Assembly: GCA_022566355.1 (NCBI GenBank) | Contig: JADFJB010000103.1 | Span: 1 to 17,066 of the forward strand | Length of the DNA stretch: 17,066 bases | DNA from: a candidate division KSB1 bacterium | GTDB lineage: Bacteria > Zhuqueibacterota > JdFR-76 > DREG01 | Reading direction: 5' to 3' | Shown: piece after piece, positions 7,745-14,896 of the stretch | Position numbering within the stretch: the first letter of the stretch is position 1 | Layout of the letters: each line of letters begins with the position of its first letter | Position numbers and translations under genes: made by a program | The notes under the pieces: model-generated | Told to the model about the DNA's origin: nothing | Database searches by the model: none | Seen by the model: the letters and a program-made list of their open reading frames with translations, nothing else

Positions 7745-8282
7745 ATGAATAAAATTGATCTGAAAAAATATGATATAAAAATGATTCAAATGGGCATCAA
7801 TTTTTGTATTTCCGCTTGTGTAGAATCTATGTTACGCTACCTTGCAAAACACATTCCTTATGCTCGCTTTCCTTTTGTTAACGTTTCTCTGGTTCAAGAG
7901 TATATCATGGGTTTAATGGTTATGAATACTTCCGACCACTTACCGTCGTTTGGCGCCATAAGAGATCACGTGGCTTGCAAATGCTGCAGATTTTGATATA
8001 GAAGTATTTTATCCTGACACATTCGATGATTGGCTTATAAATATCAAAAAAGAAATTGATGATAATTGTCCCATCGCCATTGTAACAAAACTTTCCTTCG
8101 GAGTTCATGCTCGTACTGTTCTTGGCTATGATGATGTTTCAAAAGAACTTATACTTTACAATCCTGGTATGACAATGACTCAGAAGTTTCCGTTACAAAA
8201 GGGAGATCAATATTGTATAGTATCTGGAGTTGAGAAATTTTCCTATGAAACAGCTCAGGAAGATTTTGAAGGTACAAAATAG
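7745..8282 (+). pseudogene. C39-like (papain-like) cysteine peptidase, frameshifted
   Basis: The first frame gives 83 residues and stops at 7994-7996. The second frame (TAG at 8280-8282) continues from about 7962 as EITWLANAADFDIEVFYP and runs about 100 residues to a natural end. Removing one base near 7960-7966 joins them into a protein of about 178 residues. The joined protein has the layout of C39-like peptidase folds: Gln15 before Cys21 in NFCISAC, a distant His in SFGVHARTVLGYDD, and LYNPG supplying the Asn/Asp position. Such domains cleave peptides or leader sequences, or act as transglutaminase- or acetyltransferase-like enzymes; the substrate is unknown. There is no signal peptide. 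The strong ribosome binding site suggests either a recent mutation or a sequencing/assembly error rather than an old relic. Confidence 0.7.
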
Positions 8283-8495
8283 TGCAAAGGATCAACTTAC
8301 TATCCGTCCTAAAAGAGAATTGCACTTATAAGGGCATCTGAACTAATACCCGCTTAAGGCCATATACCGTCTCACCAAAGGGTAAGAATTTTCAGTTTGC
8401 GATTATGAATAATCGTAATCGTTTATGGTTAAACCAAAGGCCAATCCTCCTTATTATATAGCACCATGTTTACCTTGATGGTTTAAGGAAAAAGC

Positions 8496-8524
8496 TTTAC
8501 ATTAGAAAAAGTCAATCTTAGAAT
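8496..8524 (+). promoter_or_regulatory. Candidate sigma-70-type promoter
   Basis: TTTACA (8496-8501) and TAGAAT (8519-8524) are separated by 17 nt, each one mismatch from consensus. The predicted transcription start would fall near 8531, about 4 nt before the ATG at 8535, where no Shine-Dalgarno exists. This suggests a leaderless or near-leaderless mRNA. If the host uses a Bacteroidota-type consensus, this call would fail. Confidence 0.4.
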
Positions 8525-8534
8525 AGAATTACTA

Positions 8535-8840
8535 ATGCCGAGAAAAATCAGTGAAATACAGCAAATAATACAAAAACATGAATATCGCTTTTCAGATCAT
8601 GCAGTTAAGAGAATGATTCAAAGATCAATCGCGCGACACGAAGTTGAGGAAGCTGTTTTGACAGGTGAAATTATTGAGGACTATCCTGAGGACAAATATT
8701 CGCCAAGTTGTCTCATTTATGGCCAAACAGAAGCAGGAAGGGATTTACATATTCAGGCTTCTTTTCCTCCGAAGGTTATTGTAATTACTTTGTATGAACC
8801 AGATCCGGAAAAATGGATCGATTGCCGAATTAGGAGGTAA
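8535..8840 (+). CDS. DUF4258 domain protein, putative toxin of a toxin-antitoxin pair
   Basis: This is a 101-residue soluble protein covering one DUF4258 domain. The diagnostic N-terminal block is FSDHAVKRMIQRSIARHEVEEAVLTGEIIEDYP (His and Arg near residues 22-30 and the 'eRgIs..eV..al..GeiiedYp' pattern, seen here as QRSIARHEVEEAVLTGEI). A C-terminal beta-rich part (LHIQASF, KVIVITLYEPDPEKW) follows. DUF4258 proteins are often encoded beside antitoxin-like genes and are suspected to have a RelE- or BrnT-like fold; their biochemistry is poorly known. The gene ends 6 nt before a YgiT-type zinc-finger gene, whose Shine-Dalgarno lies in its last two codons, so translation is probably coupled. 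There is no Shine-Dalgarno upstream of this ATG. Confidence 0.85.
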   Translation: MPRKISEIQQIIQKHEYRFSDHAVKRMIQRSIARHEVEEAVLTGEIIEDYPEDKYSPSCLIYGQTEAGRDLHIQASFPPKVIVITLYEPDPEKWIDCRIRR

Positions 8841-8846
8841 TTTTTA

Positions 8847-9083
8847 ATGAAATGTACTTTTTGTAGAGGAAAAGTCGAATCTCGAAAAGTAACCTTTGTT
8901 TATGATTATGACAATGATTACTTTTTAATCGAGAACGTACCTGCTGAAGTATGTGTACAATGTGGAGAGAAGACTTATTCTCCGGAAGTTACAGATGATT
9001 TAATTCATATTTCCCGAAAAACACTTAAACCTGCCAGGACAGTACAAGTGCCCGTGTTCGAATATACCAGTCAAGCCGTTTAG
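8847..9083 (+). CDS. YgiT-type zinc-finger protein, putative antitoxin
   Basis: This is a 78-residue protein with two zinc-ligand pairs, Cys3-x-x-Cys6 and Cys36-x-x-Cys39 (VCVQCGEKTYS), the YgiT/MqsA N-terminal zinc-finger arrangement. The C-terminus ends in a strand-like ARTVQVPVFEY, as in short YgiT-type proteins. It lacks the C-terminal helix-turn-helix of full-length MqsA (about 130 residues), so DNA binding and autoregulation would need another mechanism or partner. The ribosome binding site AGGAGG (8832-8837) lies in the final Arg-Arg codons of the DUF4258 gene, 9 nt before this ATG. Toxin-first order matches MqsR-MqsA and HigB-HigA. The role in neutralising the DUF4258 protein is inferred from pairing. 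Confidence 0.85.
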   Translation: MKCTFCRGKVESRKVTFVYDYDNDYFLIENVPAEVCVQCGEKTYSPEVTDDLIHISRKTLKPARTVQVPVFEYTSQAV

Positions 9084-9209
9084 TGTTCTGCTTGCTTGGG
9101 CCGAAAATTGAAGCTCAGTTTTGGAAAAATAACGACCAACTGGCGGATCAAAAATGACATTTTTCTAGTTTGGTAAATGTAACACATCGCAAAATCTTTG
9201 GAGCACACT

Positions 9210-10595
9210 ATGAGTAAACAAAACCCCGACAACTCAACACAAGCCAAAAACATCAACCGCCGTGGTTTTATCCGCTACTCAGCGGCAGCCGGCGCTGGAT
9301 TACTTCTTTCTTCTGTACTATCCAAAGCCGCCGCCAAACAACCACACCCGATCAATACCGCGATTATCGGGGTCGGTCGGCAAGGCAAAATTTTACTCGA
9401 TCTTCTCATTAAAATTCCAAATGTAAAAATGAAAGCGATTTGCGATATCTGGAAATATTCACAATTGATCGGTGAGAGGAGGTGCAAAAGCTACAATCAC
9501 ATCGTAACGGTTTATGAAGACTACAAAGAAATGCTGGCGAAAGAGAAAGAACTTGAAGCTGTTGTGATTGCCACACCGGATTTTGTTCATCATGAAATGA
9601 CCAACGCCTGCCTGCGGGCAGACTTGCATGTCTACTGTGAGAAGGAGATGTCCAACGATATCGAAAAAGCCCGCAGTATGGTGCAAACTGCAAAACAGAC
9701 AGGTAAATTATTGCAGATTGGCCATCAACGGCGCAGCAATCCGTATTATATCCATGCTCATCGGTTGATGCACAAGGACCGGGTTTTCGGCGATATCAAT
9801 TCTATCAATGGCCAGTGGAATCAGCAAAAGCAGATAAGACCGTTTCCGCCGCGCCTGGCGAGCAAATATCCTATTGCTCCGGCTTTATTAAAAAAGTGGG
9901 GATTTACTTCGATGTCGGATTTTTATTACTGGCGCTGGTTTAATAAATTTGCCGGCGGCCCCATGGCCGATTTAGGCTCGCACCAGGTCGATATCTTCAA
10001 TTGGTTTCTTGAAGCGCCGCCCGCCAGCGTATATGCGATCGGTGGCCTCGGTTATGCCCTTACCGAAGCCAAAGCAAACAATGTCGGTTTTACACCGGAA
10101 TGTCTTGATCATACACTCGCTTTGTACGAATGGAAAACCAAACAAGGCACGGTGAGGGGTTATTACCAGGTAAACCTGACCACAAGTTACAATGGCTTTT
10201 ATGAAGTTTTTATGGGCAAGAAAGGCTCTATGGTGATCTCCGAGATCCTGTCCAAACATGCCATGTTCAAAGAACGAAGCGCCGCTACCCTGGAATGGGA
10301 AGACGAGGCGGAAAAGCTTGAAATTGGCGGCGAGCAAGCCATGCTCTTCGATCCTTTGAAATCACGAAAAGCAAAAGGCAAAATGGACAAAGAGGGTTTA
10401 AAGATCGAACAAGATTTAGATAAACCTGCACATCAACCACACCTGGAAAATTTCTTTGCTGCCATTCGTGACGGTGTTCCGCTCAACTGTCCTGCAGAAG
10501 TCGGTTTCGAGACCTGTGTTTCTGTGTTAAAGACTAATGAGTCAGCTGTTACTGGGAAGAAGATTACATTCAATAGCCAAGATTTTGTTGCTTAG
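9210..10595 (+). CDS. Tat-exported Gfo/Idh/MocA family oxidoreductase, EKE variant
   Basis: This is a 461-residue exported NAD(P)-dependent oxidoreductase. The twin-arginine motif NRRGFIR (Arg17-Arg18) precedes a hydrophobic stretch and an AAA-type cleavage region. The Rossmann motif GVGRQG is at 54-59, and the substrate-domain pair Asp254...His258 in MADLGSHQVD. The usual EKP is CEKEMS here (143-148), keeping the Lys but replacing Pro with Glu. I recall CEKEMS in a subgroup of exported relatives, so this looks like a subfamily trait rather than damage. ATG 9210 is preferred because TTGGAG at 9198-9203 is its Shine-Dalgarno (6-nt spacer); the in-frame TTG 9198 would lie on top of it. A hairpin follows the gene, so it may be monocistronic. 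The substrate is unknown. Confidence 0.88.
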   Translation: MSKQNPDNSTQAKNINRRGFIRYSAAAGAGLLLSSVLSKAAAKQPHPINTAIIGVGRQGKILLDLLIKIPNVKMKAICDIWKYSQLIGERRCKSYNHIVTVYEDYKEMLAKEKELEAVVIATPDFVHHEMTNACLRADLHVYCEKEMSNDIEKARSMVQTAKQTGKLLQIGHQRRSNPYYIHAHRLMHKDRVFGDINSINGQWNQQKQIRPFPPRLASKYPIAPALLKKWGFTSMSDFYYWRWFNKFAGGPMADLGSHQVDIFNWFLEAPPASVYAIGGLGYALTEAKANNVGFTPECLDHTLALYEWKTKQGTVRGYYQVNLTTSYNGFYEVFMGKKGSMVISEILSKHAMFKERSAATLEWEDEAEKLEIGGEQAMLFDPLKSRKAKGKMDKEGLKIEQDLDKPAHQPHLENFFAAIRDGVPLNCPAEVGFETCVSVLKTNESAVTGKKITFNSQDFVA

Positions 10596-10608
10596 ATAGG
10601 TTAATCCT

Positions 10609-10643
10609 AAACCTCTCAGGTTTTAGAAACCTGAGAGGTTTTT
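10609..10643. terminator. Rho-independent terminator-like hairpin
   Basis: A perfect 15-bp inverted repeat AAACCTCTCAGGTTT / AAACCTGAGAGGTTT (10609-10623 and 10627-10641, loop TAG) is followed by TT, giving a five-T run at 10639-10643. A-runs on the left arm allow it to work in both directions. Similar 'acct..caggt' palindromes are also dispersed repeats in some genomes, so it may be both. It separates the oxidoreductase from apbE. Confidence 0.75.
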
Positions 10644-10659
10644 AGAATCGATTCTTCCT

Positions 10660-11583
10660 TTGTTAAATCCAACCAAATTCTCCCACAAAGCCATGGCGAC
10701 GGTATTCGAGATACTGCTCTTCGAAAATTCCGTCGACGCCGAACTTGTCAGCAATGCAATATTCGAGGAAATCGACCGCATCGAACAAGAGCTGAGTTAT
10801 TTCATTCCTTCGAGTGATATTTTCAGATTTAATCGATTGCAGGCCGGCCTGCCGTTACGACTGGGCGTGTCGGCATTTGATTGCATCACGCTTGCAAAAG
10901 AAGTCTATACTCAAACCAATGGCGCTTTCGATCCTACCGCAGGAGCATTAATCGCGGGGCGCAGACCCTGGGATGAACAGGAAGAAAATCCCATAGGGGG
11001 TATAGTTCCCCCTGAGAGTGAGGAGATGGCCCAAGTCGGAATGGATGCGATTGCTATTGATACTGAATCTCATAGCGCCACAAAACTGGCCGATGGCGTT
11101 ACAATCGATCTGGGCGGCATCGGGAAAGGCTATGCACTCGACCAGGCCAAAACCATTTTGGAAGATTGGGGAATTGAGACAGCGCTCATCCATGCAGGTC
11201 AGAGTACTTCTCTGCCATTGGGAGCGCCACCGGATCAAAAAGGATGGCCTATGCGCATCCTGGATCCACGCAATGAAAAAGATGAGCTGGCCAGGTTCGA
11301 ATTGCAAAATATGGTAATCAGTGCATCTGCTTCAATTAACGATTCTCATATTCTCGATCCATTTACAGGCGCTCCTGTTGAGAAACGATTGGGTGCGTGG
11401 GCCATCGCTGCAACGGGTGCAACGGCAGATGCGCTTTCGACTGCTTTTATGGTGATGGACTCAGAAAATATTCGGCGCTATTGCGAAGAACATTCTGATG
11501 TTTGGGCTTTCCTGGTAGAAATTGAAAACAGGATAAAATATTTTGGTGATTGGAAAAGATTTTCATTAGAATTGGTTTTTTAG
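10660..11583 (+). CDS. apbE: FAD:protein FMN transferase, ApbE family
   Basis: ApbE enzymes use FAD to attach FMN covalently to a Thr/Ser of target flavoproteins, with Mg2+. Family blocks appear in order: FSHKAMATVFEI (residues 7-18), DPTAGALIAG, IDLGGIGKGYALDQ (the 'DLGGIaKGyavD' motif), ALIHAGQSTSLPLGAP in place of the usual 'NaGGn...G', SHILDPFTGAPV, and ATADALSTAFMVM with the metal-binding Asp. At 307 residues it is near normal length, but it has no lipobox or signal peptide, whereas many characterised ApbE proteins are periplasmic lipoproteins. The TTG at 10660 has no Shine-Dalgarno; ATG 10693 is the next in-frame Met but would cut the FSHKAM block, so the start is uncertain. No FMN-binding target protein is visible in the window. 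Confidence 0.85.
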   Translation: MLNPTKFSHKAMATVFEILLFENSVDAELVSNAIFEEIDRIEQELSYFIPSSDIFRFNRLQAGLPLRLGVSAFDCITLAKEVYTQTNGAFDPTAGALIAGRRPWDEQEENPIGGIVPPESEEMAQVGMDAIAIDTESHSATKLADGVTIDLGGIGKGYALDQAKTILEDWGIETALIHAGQSTSLPLGAPPDQKGWPMRILDPRNEKDELARFELQNMVISASASINDSHILDPFTGAPVEKRLGAWAIAATGATADALSTAFMVMDSENIRRYCEEHSDVWAFLVEIENRIKYFGDWKRFSLELVF

Positions 11584-12424
11584 TGGGCTTATAATCTTAT
11601 CTGAACCAGGTTAATTTGAATAATATCAATTCTTTGAGATATGTGTTTATTTTCAATAATTTGGTATGATGGTTTGGGATAGTCTAGAAAAAATTTACTG
11701 TCAGTAATGCTGAGAATTGAATTTGAGCGTTTTTCACCGGGTTGTATCCTACTGTTGCTCCAAGCGATGGGAAACCTACAAGAAGGACAAATGCCAGAAA
11801 TTCACCAGTGTCTTGTCATACCTGCAGATGAGCTGTGTCTCAATCCCGGAGGGAAGTCATGTTTATAGCCAATTGGGTTCAAAAAAACCCTTGACTTGCC
11901 ATATGGCACAAATATAGGGGTGATATTGCATTTTCATTTCAGCACGAAAATCATCCTCTGTGAGAGATGCTGAAAACGAAGTGAGCAATGTCAATTATTA
12001 ATAAATTATATAGCCAAGGTCATTGCGACTGTAAGGGAAAACCCGGATATTTTCTTTGTTCGGTTACTAAAACATCCTCAATTCGAACCCCGATGTTTTA
12101 CGTATTTTTCAAACACAGGGTTTACTTTTTTCAATAAAACCGGTGATTTCATTAATTAAAATCCTTCTTTGAAAAATCTGAAATTAGAGAGATACGCGCT
12201 ACTTGTTTTGCAGTCTCTATATTATAAACTCAAGTTAAATCTCATAAAATGAATTTTTTTTATGTCAAAAGATTCCATGCGTTAACTTGTTTTGTCTGAC
12301 AAGATTCCTACGAAATGACACCGCTGATAAAGTCATAAATACCATTGAGCCCAATAGCTATTTTTTTTAAGGGGAGATTAGGAGGGGTAGATTTCTAAAA
12401 CCCAAAAAAAACTAACAGACTTAA
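11584..12424. other. Long gene-free AT-rich intergenic region
   Basis: No credible gene is seen in 841 bp. The longest open frame (TTG start 11717 to stop 11917) has no Shine-Dalgarno, family signature or coding-like composition. The stretch TCCCGGAGGGA-xx-CATGTTTATAGCC near 11854-11880 resembles a dispersed non-coding repeat. Inverted repeats are TGCCATATGGCA (11897-11908), TTTCAGCA/TGCTGAAA (11937-11944 and 11968-11975), and TAAAACATC/GATGTTTTA (12068-12076 and 12092-12100). No tRNA cloverleaf was found. Confidence 0.6.
11891..11918 (+). promoter_or_regulatory. Promoter-like sequence with palindrome in its spacer
   Basis: TTGACT (11891-11896) and TATAGG (11913-11918) are 16 nt apart. The perfect 12-bp palindrome TGCCATATGGCA (11897-11908) fills most of the spacer, a common operator position. 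No gene follows on this strand for about 1.5 kb, so it could drive a small RNA, be a relic, or be chance. Confidence 0.25.
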
Positions 12425-13192
12425 TCATTTTAATTTTACTTCAAGCAATACCGGTCGATGATCTGAAGCCAAAGGCTCAGTGACTACCTGGATAGATATA
12501 ATTTCAAATCGGTCTTTTGGCCGAACCATAATATAGTCAATTTCCGTACGGGCAGAGTCTGATGGAAATGTCAGATGATCTGTACCTTTTGCCGGAATCA
12601 TCCAATGTTGCTTGAGCAAGTTGATTACCTCAGAATCGGGAGTCGAATTAAAATCACCACCTAAAACAACCGGTAAAGGTTCATCTCGAAAGAGGTCAAC
12701 CACTTTTTGCGCCTGGGCATAGCGTTCTTCTGCCGTTCGATAAAAATGAATTCCGACAAAAACAATTTCTTTTCCATCCACTTCGATTCTGGCGGCTAAA
12801 GCGGATCGAGGTTCCGCTCCCGGTGGCAATTCGTAGTTAGTTGATTCTTTAATCGGCAATCGAGACAAGATTGCCATGCCATATTCGCCGCTGTCGTAAT
12901 CCATGAATTTACCAAAGGCTGAATACATACCGGTTAATTGGCCTAATTCTTTAGCCTGATCCACTTTGTTGGTTCGGTTGGTGCCATTATCCACTTCTTG
13001 TAAAAATACAATATCGGGATTAAGTCTATTGATTACACCCGCTGTTCTTTCCAAATTCAATTGCCGATCCATCCCTTCCCCGTGGCGGATGTTGTAGGTG
13101 AGTAAACGAAAGGTAGGTTTGCTGCAGGCTTGGAACGAAATTGAGATTGCAAATAATGCAAACAGAAAAATTTTGAAATATCGTATCATCAA
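12425..13192 (-). CDS. Secreted endonuclease/exonuclease/phosphatase family hydrolase
   Basis: This is a 255-residue metal-dependent phosphodiesterase-fold protein. The N-terminal hydrophobic segment (residues 5-20) ends in SFQACS; Cys23 could be lipidated, but the lipobox is poor, so ordinary secretion is equally likely. The catalytic set of the family is complete: Asn34 in TYNIRHGEG, Glu66 in FLQEVD, His149 in GIHF, Asp180 and Asn182 in GGDFNSTPDS, Asp219 in EIDYIMV, and Asp244-His245 in SDHRP. The family includes DNases, sphingomyelinases and inositol-phosphate phosphatases, so the substrate cannot be read from sequence; a scavenging phosphodiesterase or nuclease role is plausible. It is divergent from the glycosyltransferase gene, has no clear Shine-Dalgarno, and has alternative starts at the first two Met codons. 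Confidence 0.88.
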   Translation of the reverse strand: MMIRYFKIFLFALFAISISFQACSKPTFRLLTYNIRHGEGMDRQLNLERTAGVINRLNPDIVFLQEVDNGTNRTNKVDQAKELGQLTGMYSAFGKFMDYDSGEYGMAILSRLPIKESTNYELPPGAEPRSALAARIEVDGKEIVFVGIHFYRTAEERYAQAQKVVDLFRDEPLPVVLGGDFNSTPDSEVINLLKQHWMIPAKGTDHLTFPSDSARTEIDYIMVRPKDRFEIISIQVVTEPLASDHRPVLLEVKLK

Positions 13193-13243
13193 TAGAGATT
13201 CAGGGTAGTATTTAGCTATCTATCTAGTTTATTAATTTGAATT

Positions 13244-13259
13244 TTTACTATACAGTAAA
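13244..13259. promoter_or_regulatory. Operator-like palindrome in divergent intergenic region
   Basis: TTTACT (13244-13249) and AGTAAA (13254-13259) form an inverted repeat with a 4-nt centre, 52 nt upstream of the hydrolase gene start. The minus-strand TTTACT could be a -35 element, with a weak ATTAAT 17 nt downstream, placing the palindrome over that promoter. This is suggestive only. Confidence 0.25.
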
Positions 13260-13441
13260 GTAATGGATCAAACTTGTTATAATCACTTATTTCTTCTGTT
13301 ACTTCAATAACAAAGCTACGAGAAGCAACTTTTTAATTTAGGTGAAGCGCTTAAATCTAAAACCCGGATAGGTTTTTTTCAGAATTATGCGAATGGACCT
13401 GGCAGTTTTTAAACGCTGCGAATTAGCATTTTTAGCTTTCT

Positions 13442-14890
13442 ATGGAAAAAACCTTCCAGGTCTTAGTACGTTTAAAAATAATTTTTGCTGAAAACCAAAT
13501 GAAACCAAAATCTGAAAACAAAGCATGGACAATTTTAACGAAAAAAACGACTCCTATTTGTGTTTTCGTAGTGCTTATTCTTTTTATAGCCTTGTTATTC
13601 AGACTTGGGATTTGGGTTGGCTATTTAGGCAAACCGTACACTTTTATCCATCAGGACACAAACTCTTATTGGCAAACCGGGATTGAGTTAATTACAAAAG
13701 GCCAATTCCCCGGTTTCTTAAGAACGCCGGTTTACCCCTTCTTTCTGGGTTTTCTAAATCAAATATTCAGTTTGTCTTCCCCGGCCATTGCGCTGGTCCA
13801 AATCAGTATTTCGATGATTACATTAGGTTTGATGTTTTACTTCGCTTACCAACTGTTTGGTAAAAGATGTGCCATCATCGCCATGCTTTTTTTTGCATCG
13901 GACATTCCAACCTGTATCTCAAACAATCAGCTTATAACCGAAACTGTTTTCACATTTATGTTGATGTGCACAGTGATCGCGATAGTGCGTCTATCAAGAA
14001 AAGACGCTAGTATTGTATATTCCTCATGGGTTGGATTGGGTTTTTCACTCCTTTGTCTCTGCCGTCCTATTGCGTTATTTTTATTCATTCCCGTAGCGGC
14101 CTGGTATTTTTTTATTCGCCGAAAGAATTCACAACGAGTTTATATTCATGTTCTCAGCTTCCTGGTTTGCTCTCTTCTTTTGCCATCAGCCTGGACTTAT
14201 CGAAATTATATCCATACGGGACAAATATTCTTCTCAACAATTTCTTCAGCGAGTTTATACGAATATCGTGCAGCCTGGAATTATGCCCGGATTACCAATC
14301 GGCCATTTTATACGGTACAAGCTGAATTCCGTCAAAAGAAAGAGAAAGTCCGTAAAGAAGAAAGTCTAAATGAAGGTGAATTGGCACAACGATTCCAGGC
14401 TGAAGGAATTCGTATCCTTTTAAAATACCCTCTCTTAACTTTACGGCAAGGTGTTGAAGGTTTTTTCAAAATGTATTTTGGTATATCAAATGCCGGGATT
14501 AATGCTCTAATCCCAAAGGCTGAAAACCAGCCTTTGAACTTTGCCGAATCTTTTAATAATCCAGGCAAAAAGGATCTTGGCAAATTATTAAATCAAACTT
14601 TCAAAGGACAAAACTTTTGGATTGTTGGAATTAAGGGTTGGACTATTTTGCATCTGCTTTTGCTGTATTCCGGCTTCATTCTTTTAATACCATTTATACG
14701 GGATAAACAAAAAAATCATGCAGTGTTTTGGCTTCTTGTGATCATTGTTGGATATTTCACCCTTTTATCAATAGGCGCGGAAACGACTTCCAGATTCCGT
14801 GTAGCCATTGTACCCATGTTAAGTATCCTTAGTGGGATTGGATGGGCAACCTTGTTTGAGGGTGAGGTTAAGGTTAAGTTTGAGGCTTAG
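13442..14890 (+). CDS. GT-C fold glycosyltransferase, family 39/ArnT-like membrane protein
   Basis: This is a 482-residue polytopic membrane protein with roughly ten hydrophobic helices. After the first helix comes a loop with Asp72 in FIHQDTNSYWQTG and then RTPVYPFFLGFL (94-105), the pattern of GT-C glycosyltransferases that use lipid-phosphate sugars (PMT_2/ArnT-like), in which this loop Asp is catalytic. A hydrophilic stretch (about 296-330, rich in Lys/Glu/Arg) forms an extra-membrane loop. It would transfer a sugar to a lipid, protein or glycan outside the membrane; donor and acceptor are unknown. Neither ATG 13442 nor the internal ATG 13499 (MKPKSENKAW) has a Shine-Dalgarno; the second lies closer to the first helix. 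The last residues (GEVKVKFEA) are encoded by a degenerate hexanucleotide repeat. Confidence 0.8.
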   Translation: MEKTFQVLVRLKIIFAENQMKPKSENKAWTILTKKTTPICVFVVLILFIALLFRLGIWVGYLGKPYTFIHQDTNSYWQTGIELITKGQFPGFLRTPVYPFFLGFLNQIFSLSSPAIALVQISISMITLGLMFYFAYQLFGKRCAIIAMLFFASDIPTCISNNQLITETVFTFMLMCTVIAIVRLSRKDASIVYSSWVGLGFSLLCLCRPIALFLFIPVAAWYFFIRRKNSQRVYIHVLSFLVCSLLLPSAWTYRNYIHTGQIFFSTISSASLYEYRAAWNYARITNRPFYTVQAEFRQKKEKVRKEESLNEGELAQRFQAEGIRILLKYPLLTLRQGVEGFFKMYFGISNAGINALIPKAENQPLNFAESFNNPGKKDLGKLLNQTFKGQNFWIVGIKGWTILHLLLLYSGFILLIPFIRDKQKNHAVFWLLVIIVGYFTLLSIGAETTSRFRVAIVPMLSILSGIGWATLFEGEVKVKFEA

Positions 14891-14896
14891 GTTTGA
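14861..14896. repeat. Degenerate hexanucleotide tandem repeat at gene end
   Basis: Six 6-bp units run across the stop codon of the glycosyltransferase: GGTGAG, GTTAAG, GTTAAG, TTTGAG, GCTTAG, GTTTGA. The repeat encodes the alternating charged/Val tail and supplies the TAG stop, so the native C-terminus may have been replaced or extended by repeat slippage. Confidence 0.5.

Noticed and set aside
8281-8326. AGTGCAA/TTGCACT inverted repeat after the peptidase pseudogene as a terminator
   Set aside because: The stem is only 7 bp with a 32-nt loop and no T-tract.
11717-11917. 66-codon open frame with TTG start
   Set aside because: No Shine-Dalgarno, no recognisable domain, and its end covers a repeat-like stretch and a promoter-like palindrome.
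12061-12100. ATTCGAACCCC resembling a tRNA T-loop
   Set aside because: No acceptor, D or anticodon stems can be folded around it; the flanking TAAAACATC/GATGTTTTA pair is too long-looped for a T-arm.
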